DNA of 20,347 nucleotides from Lachnospiraceae bacterium UBA7060 (GCA_002493835.1 DLAA01000091.1:15455-35801), one strand, 5' to 3'; shown: positions 8,354 through 16,029, counted from the first letter of the stretch. Numbers and translations: made by a program. The notes: generated by a model not told the origin, from the sequence alone.

Positions 8354-8374
8354 AATTAAAACAAGATTTAATAT
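8354..8374 (+). repeat. AT-rich 21-bp repeat, copy 2
   Basis: Second copy of the 21-mer at 8174-8194. Here ATTAAA and TTTAAT form a perfect 6-bp inverted repeat around ACAAGA, giving an operator-like dyad. The rest of the 299-nt spacer 8180-8478 is AT-rich and holds no gene I can support. Confidence 0.6.
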
Positions 8375-8478
8375 AAAGCAGAGTGATTTGATGGACAGGG
8401 CGCACAATTCATGCAGCGATAAGAGGAGTTTCGCAATTGCCTATAAGGGCTAGAATAGACGAAAGGATATATAGGAAT

Positions 8479-10389
8479 ATGAAGCAGGGATTTATTAAAG
8501 TGACGGCGGTGACGCCAAAAGTCAGAGTGGCGGACCCAGAATATAATGCACGAGAAATCTGCAAGGGAATTGAGGAGGCGGTAGAGCGGGGAGCGAAGCT
8601 GATTGTATTTCCGGAGTTATGTCTTACGGGGTACACCTGCGGCGATCTATTTTTACAGGAACTGCTGCTTACCAGAGCGCTGGATGCACTTTCTACTGTG
8701 GCATTAGTTACGGAGGGAAGCGATGCGCTCGTCTTTGTAGGACTGCCCATAGTAAAGGCGCATAAGCTGTATAACGTGGCGGCGGTGCTGCAAAACGGTG
8801 AGGTTTTAGCCTTTGTTCCGAAGCGATACATTCCCTCCTATGCGGAGTTTTACGAGGCGAGGCATTTTGCGCCGGGAAATCTGTTATCCGAGCCTTTTTT
8901 ATATGAGGATAAGGAAGTGCCTTTTGGAACAGATATTCTTTTTCAGGTGGATGCCATACAGGGTCTTACCGTGGGATGTGAGATCTGTGAGGATGTCTGG
9001 GTGCCTGAATCTCCGGGGACAGCGCATGCGCTTGCGGGGGCTGTGGTAATTGTGAATCTCTCCGCTTCCAATGAGACGGTGGGAAAGGATGTCTATCGGG
9101 AGATGCTGGTAAAATCAGCCAGTGCGGGACAGATTTCTGCTTATATTTTCTGTTCCGCAGGGGAGGGAGAATCCACTCAGGACTTGGTTTTTGGCGGTCA
9201 TAATATCATTGCAGAGAACGGCACGGTACTGACCCAGGCCAAACGATTCAAAACAGGTGCTATTTATGCGGATTTGGATATTCACAGGCTTGTACATGAG
9301 AGACGCAGGATGAGTACTTATCAGGGGGAGTATGTGCGGGAACATAAGATCATTCCAGTCCATATGGAAGAAGAAGAAACTCTGGTGGAAAGGTGGTTTT
9401 CGGCAAGACCTTTCGTGCCGGATCAGATTGAGGAGAGAGAAAAACGCTGTGATGAGATTTTATCCATTCAATCCTATGGCTTGAAAAAACGCTGTGAGCA
9501 TACAGGGTGCCAGTCGGCGGTGCTGGGGATTTCCGGCGGACTGGATTCCACGCTGGCACTGCTCGTGACTGTGAGGGCGTTTGATATGCTGGGGATAGAC
9601 AGAAACAAAATAACATCTGTTACAATGCCTTGCTTCGGCACCACGGACAGAACATATGACAACGCCTGCAAGCTGGCACGGCTGTTAAATACGACTCTGC
9701 GGGAGGTGGATATCAAAGAGGCGGTAAAGCAGCATTTCCGGGATATTGGGCAGGAGGAGAGCAGTCACGATGTGACTTATGAGAATGGGCAGGCCAGGGA
9801 GCGCACTCAGGTGTTGATGGATATTGCCAATCAGACGGGCGGTTTGGTTATTGGCACAGGGGATATGTCGGAGCTTGCGCTTGGCTGGGCGACCTACAAT
9901 GGAGATCATATGTCCATGTATGGCGTGAATGCGGGCGTACCGAAGACTCTGGTGCGTCATTTAGTGCGCTATTATGCAGATACCTGTGACAATGAGGCGC
10001 TCCAGACGATTTTGATGGATATTCTTGACACCCCCGTCAGTCCTGAGCTGCTGCCCCCTGTGGACGGCATGATTTCTCAGAAGACGGAGGATCTGGTAGG
10101 ACCCTATGAATTGCACGATTTCTTTTTATATTATATGCTGCGCTGCGGGTTTGAACCCGCGAAGGTCTACAGGGTAGCCTGTATGGCCTTTGCGGGAATT
10201 TATGACAATGATGTCATATTAAAGTGGCTGAAGATTTTTTATCAAAGATTTTTTGCCCAGCAGTTTAAGCGTTCCTGTCTGCCGGACGGGCCAAAAGTAG
10301 GAAGTGTTGCGCTCTCTCCCCGGGGGGACCTGCGCATGCCTTCCGACGCCTGTGTACGGATTTGGCTGGAGGAACTTAACGAGCTGTAG
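8479..10389 (+). CDS. nadE: Glutamine-dependent NAD(+) synthetase
   Basis: The protein has 636 aa in two domains. The N-terminal carbon-nitrogen hydrolase (about 1-290) has the Glu-Lys-Cys triad: E46 in FPELCLTGYT, a lysine near K115 in VPKRYIPSY, and C170 in CEICEDVW. It releases ammonia from glutamine. The C-terminal synthetase (about 325-636) has the pyrophosphatase P-loop SGGLDST (352-358) and GTGDMSELALGWATYNGDHMS, the NaAD/ATP site region. It makes NAD from deamido-NAD, ATP and glutamine in the cytoplasm. The frame is open back to a TTG at 8437, but ATG 8479 begins M-K-Q-G-F-I-K-V, the usual start of this family, and has AAAGGA and AGGA upstream. The 3' end overlaps the convergent gene by 14 bp. 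Confidence 0.96.
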   Translation: MKQGFIKVTAVTPKVRVADPEYNAREICKGIEEAVERGAKLIVFPELCLTGYTCGDLFLQELLLTRALDALSTVALVTEGSDALVFVGLPIVKAHKLYNVAAVLQNGEVLAFVPKRYIPSYAEFYEARHFAPGNLLSEPFLYEDKEVPFGTDILFQVDAIQGLTVGCEICEDVWVPESPGTAHALAGAVVIVNLSASNETVGKDVYREMLVKSASAGQISAYIFCSAGEGESTQDLVFGGHNIIAENGTVLTQAKRFKTGAIYADLDIHRLVHERRRMSTYQGEYVREHKIIPVHMEEEETLVERWFSARPFVPDQIEEREKRCDEILSIQSYGLKKRCEHTGCQSAVLGISGGLDSTLALLVTVRAFDMLGIDRNKITSVTMPCFGTTDRTYDNACKLARLLNTTLREVDIKEAVKQHFRDIGQEESSHDVTYENGQARERTQVLMDIANQTGGLVIGTGDMSELALGWATYNGDHMSMYGVNAGVPKTLVRHLVRYYADTCDNEALQTILMDILDTPVSPELLPPVDGMISQKTEDLVGPYELHDFFLYYMLRCGFEPAKVYRVACMAFAGIYDNDVILKWLKIFYQRFFAQQFKRSCLPDGPKVGSVALSPRGDLRMPSDACVRIWLEELNEL

Positions 10390-10864
10390 ATTCTTCGTCT
10401 CCCTGATTCTCATACGCCTTTTCCAATGAGCTGGTGATAGCATCCAGCAGGATCATAGAGGTGTATTTGCTGTCGTCAGGGTATGTAACGCCTTCCAGAC
10501 TCTGGTTTTTAATGATTTGGTCGGCGAGATCCTCGAAGGAGGGCTGGATGAGAGGATACATGGTTGTGACGGCCTCATCCAGATTGACCAGCCGGATAGC
10601 ATTGATATTCTTCTCATCCACAGTGACTTCGATCTCCACCACGTTGTCGTTCAGGATCAGCGAAGTCGTATACACGCCCGGCACATAGGTGTTCTCGGCA
10701 GTCTGCGTCACGGTGGACATGGTTTCCTGCTTTTCTACTTTACCCTCTTTTGGGAGGAACATGATGATGAGCAGGATGATAAACAGGATACCGAGAGCTG
10801 CGAAAATGCCGGTATATATTAACTCTTTTACATGAAGCACGACAATTTTGGTTTTAGAACTCAT
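10376..10864 (-). CDS. Membrane-anchored protein with a degenerate FMN-binding-like domain
   Basis: The protein has 162 aa. A basic N-terminus is followed by one strongly hydrophobic helix (about 17-37, ending I-I-M-F-L-P), so it is a signal anchor with an external C-terminal domain. After a Thr/Glu-rich linker, residues about 60-150 resemble the FMN_bind fold: Y-V-P-G-V-Y-T-T-S, alternating strands V-V-E-I-E-V-T-V-D, then a segment D-S-K-Y-T-S-M-I-L-L-D-A-I-T-S-S-L-E-K-A that aligns by pattern with the S-G-A-T-x-S...A-V...A-L motif of flavinylated proteins. The Thr is kept but the SGA is not, so covalent FMN is doubtful. ATG 10864 has a GAGGA site about 8-9 nt upstream; an earlier GTG at 10879 lies within that site. 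The family call is inference from pattern. Confidence 0.75.
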   Translation of the reverse strand: MSSKTKIVVLHVKELIYTGIFAALGILFIILLIIMFLPKEGKVEKQETMSTVTQTAENTYVPGVYTTSLILNDNVVEIEVTVDEKNINAIRLVNLDEAVTTMYPLIQPSFEDLADQIIKNQSLEGVTYPDDSKYTSMILLDAITSSLEKAYENQGDEESTAR

Positions 10865-10898
10865 ACGAATAATCCTCACAGTGATTCTTTTTTACATA

Positions 10899-10928
10899 TT
10901 TATGCGGGGAATGGATAGTTTATGCCAA
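10899..10928 (-). promoter_or_regulatory. Candidate promoter for the anchored minus-strand gene
   Basis: Read on the minus strand, TTGGCA (10923-10928) and CATAAA (10899-10904) are 18 bp apart. The -35 box is good, the -10 weak. It lies about 35-65 bp before the ATG at 10864. Confidence 0.4.
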
Positions 10929-10953
10929 GCGTTTTGTGAGATAATCCCGGGGG

Positions 10954-10983
10954 TTGACAAAAGAATATAAGACTTGTTATGAT
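10954..10983 (+). promoter_or_regulatory. Promoter of the glnA operon
   Basis: A perfect -35 TTGACA (10954-10959) and -10 TATGAT (10978-10983) are separated by 18 bp. The expected transcription start is near 10990, leaving a leader of about 100 nt before glnA. I see no GlnR/TnrA-type TGTNA-N7-TNACA box. Confidence 0.7.
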
Positions 10984-10994
10984 TGTACCGGACA

Positions 10995-11074
10995 AGGGCG
11001 TTCTTATCAGAGGGATAGAGCGCCCTAAACTTATGTGTATAAGCAGGCCGATTCTGATTCCGCTTATATACACA
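10995..11074 (+). promoter_or_regulatory. Structured 5' leader of glnA (two hairpins, alternative pairing)
   Basis: Hairpin 1: AGGGCG (10995-11000) pairs with CGCCCT (11021-11026), with an upper stem closing on loop AGAGG (11009-11013). Hairpin 2: GTGTATAAGC (11035-11044) pairs with GCTTATATACAC (11062-11073) with a 2-nt bulge. ATAAG (11039-11043) could instead pair with CTTAT (11030-11034) around a GTGT loop, so two folds of this part are mutually exclusive. No U-run follows, so a terminator is not evident; the ribosome binding region starts right after hairpin 2. Because glnA is followed by an ANTAR (RNA-binding) protein, RNA-level control is plausible but unproven. Confidence 0.45.
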
Positions 11075-11090
11075 GAAAGGCAGGTATCAC

Positions 11091-12425
11091 ATGAGAAAGA
11101 ATTATAGCAGAGAAGATATGATAAAGCTGGTTGAGGAGGAGGATGTGGAGTTTATCCGGCTTCAGTTTACGGATATTCTGGGCAATTTGAAAAATGTAGC
11201 AGTGACAGCAGGACAGCTGCAAAAGGCGCTTGACAATAACTGCATGTTTGACGGCTCCTCCATCAAGGGCTTTGCCAGTGTGGAGGAATCGGATATGTAT
11301 CTGCATCCTGATTACAGTACGCTGGAAATTTTCCCTTGGAGACCGCAGCAGGGTAAAGTTGCGCGGCTGATATGTGATGTGTACCGCCCTGACAGAACAC
11401 CTTTTGAGGGAGATCCGCGTTATGTTTTGAAGCGGGCGATCAGAGAGGCGGAGGATATGGGCTATACGTTCCGAGTGGGGGCAGAGTGCGAATTTTTTCT
11501 GTTCCATCAGGATGAAAACGGTATGCCGACCACAGTGACGCACGAGCAGGCAGGCTATTTTGACGTCGGTCCGGTAGATTTTGGGGAGAATGCGAGACGG
11601 GATATGGTGCTGACTCTGGAGGAGATGGGGTTTGTGGTGGAGGCTTCCCACCACGATGTGGCACCTGCCCAGCATGAGATCAGCTTTCATTATGATGAGG
11701 CGCTAGCGACCGCCGACAATATTATGACCTTTAAGCTGGCTGTCAGAACCATCGCGAGAAGACACGGCCTTCATGCAACCTTTATGCCAAAGCCTAGATA
11801 TGGGGTGAACGGCTCTGGCATGCACATCAATATGTCTCTTTTGAAAGAGGGGAAAAATATATTTACGGATGAGAAGGACCAGTACGGATTAAGTCAGGAG
11901 GCATATTTTTTCCTGGGCGGCATTATGGAGCATATGAGAAGCATGACGGCAGTTACAAACCCGATTGTAAATTCCTATAAAAGGCTTGTGCCCGGATATG
12001 AGGCGCCGGTGTATATTGCTTGGAGCGCTACGAACAGGAGCCCGCTGATCCGCATTCCAGCAGCTGTGGGGGATGCGGTACGGATGGAGCTTCGGTGCCC
12101 TGATCCGACGGCCAATCCCTATCTTGCGCTGGCGGTTGTCCTGCGGGCCGGGCTGGACGGGATAAGAAGGAAGGTGACTCCTCCGGAGAGCGTGGACTGC
12201 AATATTTTCCGTATGAGTGAGAAAGAGCGCGGCGAGCGGGGGATCGGGGAACTGCCAGGCACATTGATGGAGGCGCTCTCTTGTATGGAAAAGGACAGTT
12301 TTATGCGCAAGACGCTGGGAGAACATGTCTTTGAAAAGTATTTGGAATTGAAAAAGGAGGAGTGGAATCGTTATCGTAGTCAGGTTACGGATTGGGAGAT
12401 CAACGAATATCTGAATCAATTCTGA
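11091..12425 (+). CDS. glnA: Glutamine synthetase, type I (GSI-alpha-like)
   Basis: The protein has 444 aa, the short GSI-alpha length. Motifs: the FDGSSIKGF region, VGAECEFFLF (metal site), NGSGMHINMSL (His of the active site), the NPIVNSYKRLVPGYEAPVYI stretch, then NRSPLIRIP (ATP and glutamate sites). The enzyme makes glutamine from glutamate, ammonia and ATP as a cytoplasmic dodecamer. The region where GSI-beta enzymes carry the adenylylated Tyr reads N-I-F-R-M-S, so that control is absent. In B. subtilis GlnA an Arg (R62) in the matching GFVRIEES stretch mediates glutamine feedback; here it reads GFASVEES, with Ser63. It is expressed from the promoter at 10954 with an AAAGG/CAGG ribosome site, and the ANTAR gene follows after 73 nt. 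Confidence 0.96.
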   Translation: MRKNYSREDMIKLVEEEDVEFIRLQFTDILGNLKNVAVTAGQLQKALDNNCMFDGSSIKGFASVEESDMYLHPDYSTLEIFPWRPQQGKVARLICDVYRPDRTPFEGDPRYVLKRAIREAEDMGYTFRVGAECEFFLFHQDENGMPTTVTHEQAGYFDVGPVDFGENARRDMVLTLEEMGFVVEASHHDVAPAQHEISFHYDEALATADNIMTFKLAVRTIARRHGLHATFMPKPRYGVNGSGMHINMSLLKEGKNIFTDEKDQYGLSQEAYFFLGGIMEHMRSMTAVTNPIVNSYKRLVPGYEAPVYIAWSATNRSPLIRIPAAVGDAVRMELRCPDPTANPYLALAVVLRAGLDGIRRKVTPPESVDCNIFRMSEKERGERGIGELPGTLMEALSCMEKDSFMRKTLGEHVFEKYLELKKEEWNRYRSQVTDWEINEYLNQF

Positions 12426-12498
12426 AGTATTGATATTTGTGACGGGATGCAAAATATAAATAACGGGTGTTTTTACGTACAGGAGAGGAGGTGGGCGT

Positions 12499-13047
12499 GT
12501 GATTCACATTATAGTGGTTCTGCCAAAGCCGGAAGATGCCAAAGGTATTCGCAATCTGCTTTCGAAGAATGGTTTTCATGTGGACAGCGTGTGTTCTACC
12601 GGCGCTTTGGCGCTTAGCAGAATGGATGAGTTAAACGACGGCCTTCTGATTTGCAGCTACAGGATGCCGGACATGTTGTACAGTGATTTGCACGCCTGCC
12701 TTCCGAAAGGATTTGAGATGCTGCTGCTCGCTTCCGCGAATGTGCTGCAGGAATGCGACTGCCGCGGTATTATGAGCCTTTCCATGCCGCTTAAGGTGTA
12801 CGATCTAATTAATACAGTGAATATGATGGCTCAGACGATCGAACGGCGCAGAAGAAAGGCAAGACAATTGCCGAAGGAACGCAGCGCGGCGGAGGAGACG
12901 ACGATTAAGGAGGCAAAGAAATTGTTGATGAGCAGAAACCATATGTCAGAGGAGGAGGCGCACCGCTATCTGCAGAAGTGCAGCATGGACAGCGGTACAA
13001 ATATGGTGGAGACGGCGCAGATGGTGTTTGCCATGATGCGGACGTGA
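12499..13047 (+). CDS. ANTAR-domain RNA-binding regulator with a degenerate receiver domain
   Basis: The protein has 182 aa from a GTG at 12499, chosen because a strong AGGAGGT (12486-12492) lies 6 nt upstream. Residues about 1-115 look like a response-regulator receiver, but the key positions are altered: the usual acidic pair reads P-K/P-E, the phosphoacceptor position in C-S-Y-R-M-P-D-M is Ser53, and the K-P motif reads M-P-L. A basic coiled helix (RRRRKAR, about 117-123) leads to a C-terminal ANTAR domain (about 132-180) with E-A-K-K-L-L-M, M-S-E-E-E-A-H-R-Y-L and A-Q-M-V-F-A-M-M. ANTAR proteins bind paired RNA hairpins and prevent termination. Similar genes next to glnA are known in clostridia as glutamine-synthetase regulators, so nitrogen control is the likely job. 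Phosphorylation control is unlikely. Confidence 0.88.
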   Translation: MIHIIVVLPKPEDAKGIRNLLSKNGFHVDSVCSTGALALSRMDELNDGLLICSYRMPDMLYSDLHACLPKGFEMLLLASANVLQECDCRGIMSLSMPLKVYDLINTVNMMAQTIERRRRKARQLPKERSAAEETTIKEAKKLLMSRNHMSEEEAHRYLQKCSMDSGTNMVETAQMVFAMMRT

Positions 13048-13103
13048 CAGGAAAGTCTTTGGCATCCCTGTTACATGCGGACGAAAGAATTGCTTTACGG
13101 CTG

Positions 13104-13132
13104 TGGAAATTTTGCCCAGATAGATGTATACT
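13104..13132 (+). promoter_or_regulatory. Candidate promoter for dapF-dapL
   Basis: TGGAAA (13104-13109) and TATACT (13127-13132) are 17 bp apart. A start near 13139 would leave the ATG at 13138 untranscribed and favours translation from 13159, which has a strong ribosome site. Read-through from glnA is also possible. Confidence 0.4.
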
Positions 13133-13158
13133 GAAGCATGGAGTATAGGGGGATTAGA

Positions 13159-14004
13159 ATGGAGACTGGTATGAAATTTACAAAAATGCAGGGCTGTGGA
13201 AATGATTATGTCTATATCGATGGCGGGATGGAAAAGATTCTCCAGGAAGAAAAGCCGGAGTTGGTGCGCCGCTTGAGCGACAGGCATTTTGGTATTGGCG
13301 GGGATGGTGTCATCTTCATCAATCCCTCCGACGAGGCAGATTTCGAAATGGAGATGTACAATGCGGATGGCACCCGGGCGGAGATGTGCGGCAACGGCAT
13401 TCGCTGTGTGGGGAAATTTGTCTACGACAAAGGACTGACAGACAAAACTGACATAACTGTCATAAGCGCGGGAAAAGTGAAATATTTGACGCTCTTTATC
13501 CGGGATGGAAAGGTGGACACGGTGAAGGTCAATATGGGTGCGCCGGAGTTTGGTGCATCACTGGTGCCGGTAGTCAGTGAGATGGAGCAGGTGATTGACG
13601 AGCCCATTTCTGTGCAGGGCAGAGAGTATCGGATGACCTGTGTCTCCATGGGCAACCCCCATGCGGTGGTTTTTATGGAGGGCGTGGAGAAACTTGCCAT
13701 AGAAGAGATCGGACCCTATTTTGAAAGTCACGAACGTTTTCCCAGGAGGACTAATACGGAGTTTGTGGAGGTACTTGACAAGAATACGGTGCGGATGCGC
13801 GTATGGGAGCGGGGAACAGGGGAAACGCTGGCCTGTGGTACGGGAGCTTGTGCCACGGTGGCGGCCTGTGTCCTGAATGGCCTGACGGAGGAGACGGTGA
13901 CAGTGAAACTCCTTGGCGGGGACCTCACTGTCACTTGGGATAGAGAGGAGAATCTGGTCTATATGACGGGACCTGCGGAGACGGTTTTCGAGGGCGAGAT
14001 ATAA
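13159..14004 (+). CDS. dapF: Diaminopimelate epimerase
   Basis: The protein has 281 aa, normal for DapF. The two catalytic cysteines that act as acid and base are in N-A-D-G-T-R-A-E-M-C-G-N-G-I-R-C (Cys77) and G-E-T-L-A-C-G-T-G-A-C-A (Cys226). The start G-C-G-N-D-Y-V-Y and MGNPHAV are also conserved. It converts LL- to meso-diaminopimelate, the precursor of lysine and of the peptidoglycan cross-link. The frame opens at ATG 13138, but AGGGGGA at 13147-13153 sits 5 nt before ATG 13159; ATG 13171 is a second alternative. dapL, which makes its substrate, follows after 38 nt, so the pair forms the end of the DAP pathway. Confidence 0.95.
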   Translation: METGMKFTKMQGCGNDYVYIDGGMEKILQEEKPELVRRLSDRHFGIGGDGVIFINPSDEADFEMEMYNADGTRAEMCGNGIRCVGKFVYDKGLTDKTDITVISAGKVKYLTLFIRDGKVDTVKVNMGAPEFGASLVPVVSEMEQVIDEPISVQGREYRMTCVSMGNPHAVVFMEGVEKLAIEEIGPYFESHERFPRRTNTEFVEVLDKNTVRMRVWERGTGETLACGTGACATVAACVLNGLTEETVTVKLLGGDLTVTWDREENLVYMTGPAETVFEGEI

Positions 14005-14042
14005 GAGGGCGGCACGAAAGGGAAAGAAAGGATTAGACAATT

Positions 14043-15263
14043 ATGGTTAAAGTAAATGACAATTATCTGAAACTGCCTGGAAGCTACCTGTTTTCTACTA
14101 TCGGGAAAAAGGTAAACGCTTATGCGGCGGCTAACCCGGATAAAAAAATCATCAGGCTGGGGATTGGCGACGTGACAAGGCCGCTTACTCCGGCGATTAT
14201 CAGTGCGCTTCACGGGGCGGTGGATGAGATGGCGGACGAAAAGACGTTCCGGGGGTATGCGCCGGATCTGGGTTATGAGTTTCTGCGGACAGCAATTGCG
14301 AAGAATGACTATCAGGATAGAGGATGCCAGATAGAGGCGGATGAGATTTTTGTCTCCGACGGCGCAAAGTGTGATTCTGGCAATATTCAAGAGATCTTTG
14401 CCGTGGACAATAAAATTGCGGTCTGTGATCCCGTGTATCCGGTGTATGTGGACACCAATGTGATGGCAGGAAGGACAGGCACTTACGATGAAAAGACAGG
14501 TAATTGGAGCGATGTGATCTACATGCCCTGCACGGCAGAAAACGGCTTTGTGCCAGAACTGCCAAAGATGGTACCAGATCTGATCTATCTGTGCTTCCCC
14601 AATAATCCTACTGGAGCCACAATCACCAAAGCGCAGCTGCAGGAGTGGGTGGATTACGCCAACAAAAACGGTTCTGTCATTATCTATGATGCGGCCTACG
14701 AGGCCTATATTTCTGAACCTGACGTGCCACACAGTATTTATGAGTGCGATGGTGCAAAAACCTGCGCCATAGAGCTTCGGTCTTTTTCAAAAAATGCCGG
14801 CTTTACCGGCGTGCGGCTGGGCTTTACTGTGATTCCTAAAGAGTTGAAGGCGGGGGATGTGTCCCTCCACGATCTCTGGGCGAGACGCCACGGCACGAAG
14901 TACAACGGTGCGCCCTATATTATTCAGAGAGCGGGCGAGGCGGTTTACAGCGAAGCCGGCAGGAGGGAGACAAGGGGGCTGGTGGCATATTATATGAAGA
15001 ATGCCGCTTATATTCTGGAAGGCCTAAAAAGCGCAGGATACGAGGTCTTTGGCGGCGTCAACGCCCCCTATATTTGGCTGAAGGCGCCCAAAGGCATGAC
15101 CAGCTGGGAGTTTTTCGATTACCTTTTGGAAACCGCTCATGTGGTGGGAACGCCCGGATCGGGATTTGGACCCAGCGGTGAGACGTATTTTAGGCTGACG
15201 GCATTTGGCAGCTATGAGAATACCGTGGAAGCAGTGGATCGAATCAAAAAATTATCAGTTTAA
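14043..15263 (+). CDS. dapL: LL-diaminopimelate aminotransferase
   Basis: The protein has 406 aa, a PLP fold-type I aminotransferase. The N-terminus V-N-D-N-Y-L-K-L-P-G-S-Y-L-F is characteristic of DapL. Other landmarks are FPNNPTG (185-191), IYDAAYEAYI, and RSFSKNAGFTGVRLG with the Schiff-base lysine at K250. DapL converts tetrahydrodipicolinate directly to LL-diaminopimelate using glutamate, bypassing the succinylase or acetylase steps (DapD/C/E). It is found in plants, chlamydiae and several bacterial groups including Clostridia. It lies 38 nt downstream of dapF, whose product uses LL-DAP. An AAAGGA site precedes ATG 14043 by about 11 nt. The assignment is firm, as the adjacent dapF supports it. 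Confidence 0.95.
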   Translation: MVKVNDNYLKLPGSYLFSTIGKKVNAYAAANPDKKIIRLGIGDVTRPLTPAIISALHGAVDEMADEKTFRGYAPDLGYEFLRTAIAKNDYQDRGCQIEADEIFVSDGAKCDSGNIQEIFAVDNKIAVCDPVYPVYVDTNVMAGRTGTYDEKTGNWSDVIYMPCTAENGFVPELPKMVPDLIYLCFPNNPTGATITKAQLQEWVDYANKNGSVIIYDAAYEAYISEPDVPHSIYECDGAKTCAIELRSFSKNAGFTGVRLGFTVIPKELKAGDVSLHDLWARRHGTKYNGAPYIIQRAGEAVYSEAGRRETRGLVAYYMKNAAYILEGLKSAGYEVFGGVNAPYIWLKAPKGMTSWEFFDYLLETAHVVGTPGSGFGPSGETYFRLTAFGSYENTVEAVDRIKKLSV

Positions 15264-15300
15264 GTTTTTCTGAAAGATATGCGGGAAAGGGAATGGCTCT

Positions 15301-15939
15301 ATGGATATTTATTTACTCCGCCATGGGGAGACCGACTGGAATAAGAAGGGACTTTTACAGGGGCATACGGATATTTCCCTGAATGAAAAGGGAAGACTTC
15401 AGGTGGCGGATACAGTTGAGAAGCTTGCCAGGCTGCAGCTTCGAATGGACCGCATTGTGTCGAGTCCCTTAAAGAGAGCGCTGGAGAGCGCGGAGATTGC
15501 GGCAGACGGGCTGAACTATAAAAGAGAGAACATCGTCGTGGAAAAACTGCTGATGGAACGCGGCTTTGGCGAGGGGGAGGGCCTTTCGCAAGAGGAGAGG
15601 GAAGCAAAGTATCCGGACTGTAATTATCCGGGGATGGAACCGCAGGCGGAACTGGTAAAGAGAGCAAGGCAGGCATTTCAAAAAATTGTAAGTGCCTCTC
15701 AGGGTGCGAAGAGGATTCTTTTGGTGGCGCATGGGGCGGTTTTGTTTGCACTTTTGGAGGCGGTTTCCGAGGAATCGATCCCACACGGCGGACGGGCGGC
15801 AGCACTTAAGCAAGGCAGCATTTATCGGATTCGATATGAGAATGGTAAAACTTCCTTTGCCAGGTATGCGGATACAGAAGAAGCTTTTGTGGATACGGAT
15901 GTGGTGGATCTTGGGAAGCTGGCAAAAATATATATGTAG
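15301..15939 (+). CDS. Histidine phosphatase superfamily protein (phosphoglycerate mutase-like)
   Basis: The protein has 212 aa. The N-terminal L-L-R-H-G-E-T-D-W-N motif carries the phosphorylated His8; a second catalytic His is at H144 in LLVAHGAV, and R-I-V-S-S-P-L-K-R-A is the conserved arginine-containing helix start. This is the cofactor-dependent mutase/phosphatase (GpmB/CobC-like) fold. At this length and with the G-H-T-D motif it is more likely a small-molecule phosphatase than glycolytic phosphoglycerate mutase; the substrate is unknown. It is 37 nt after dapL, so it is probably the last gene of that unit. The ribosome site is AAAGGGAA, about 8 nt before ATG 15301. Confidence 0.88.
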   Translation: MDIYLLRHGETDWNKKGLLQGHTDISLNEKGRLQVADTVEKLARLQLRMDRIVSSPLKRALESAEIAADGLNYKRENIVVEKLLMERGFGEGEGLSQEEREAKYPDCNYPGMEPQAELVKRARQAFQKIVSASQGAKRILLVAHGAVLFALLEAVSEESIPHGGRAAALKQGSIYRIRYENGKTSFARYADTEEAFVDTDVVDLGKLAKIYM

Positions 15940-15965
15940 TTTTTGTATTTTTTCTTATACAATGG

Positions 15966-15994
15966 TTGTATTTTTTGAACTAATATGGTATAAG
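15966..15994 (+). promoter_or_regulatory. Promoter of the T-box/aspS-gatCAB operon
   Basis: TTGTAT (15966-15971) and TATAAG (15989-15994) are 17 bp apart, with a TGG just before the -10 box (extended -10). Transcription would begin near 16001, about 30 nt before the first T-box stem, so the whole leader is transcribed. The position just upstream of a complete T-box supports it. Confidence 0.55.
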
Positions 15995-16029
15995 ATAATA
16001 AATGTATATTTGTATACAATAATGCAATG

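Noticed and set aside
7862..8407. Minus-strand frame running from the hslO-nadE spacer into hslO
   Set aside because: Hydrophobic low-complexity translation of AT-rich DNA, then antisense to a firm gene. No family resemblance.
8437..8478. TTG-initiated N-terminal extension of nadE
   Set aside because: The family starts at the M-K-Q-G-F-I-K-V segment (ATG 8479) and the extension has no conserved residues.
10984..10995. First ANTAR-like stem-loop (TTGT-ACCGG-ACAA) before glnA
   Set aside because: The stem's 5' arm overlaps the -10 box and precedes the predicted transcription start, and its loop is 5 nt instead of 6.
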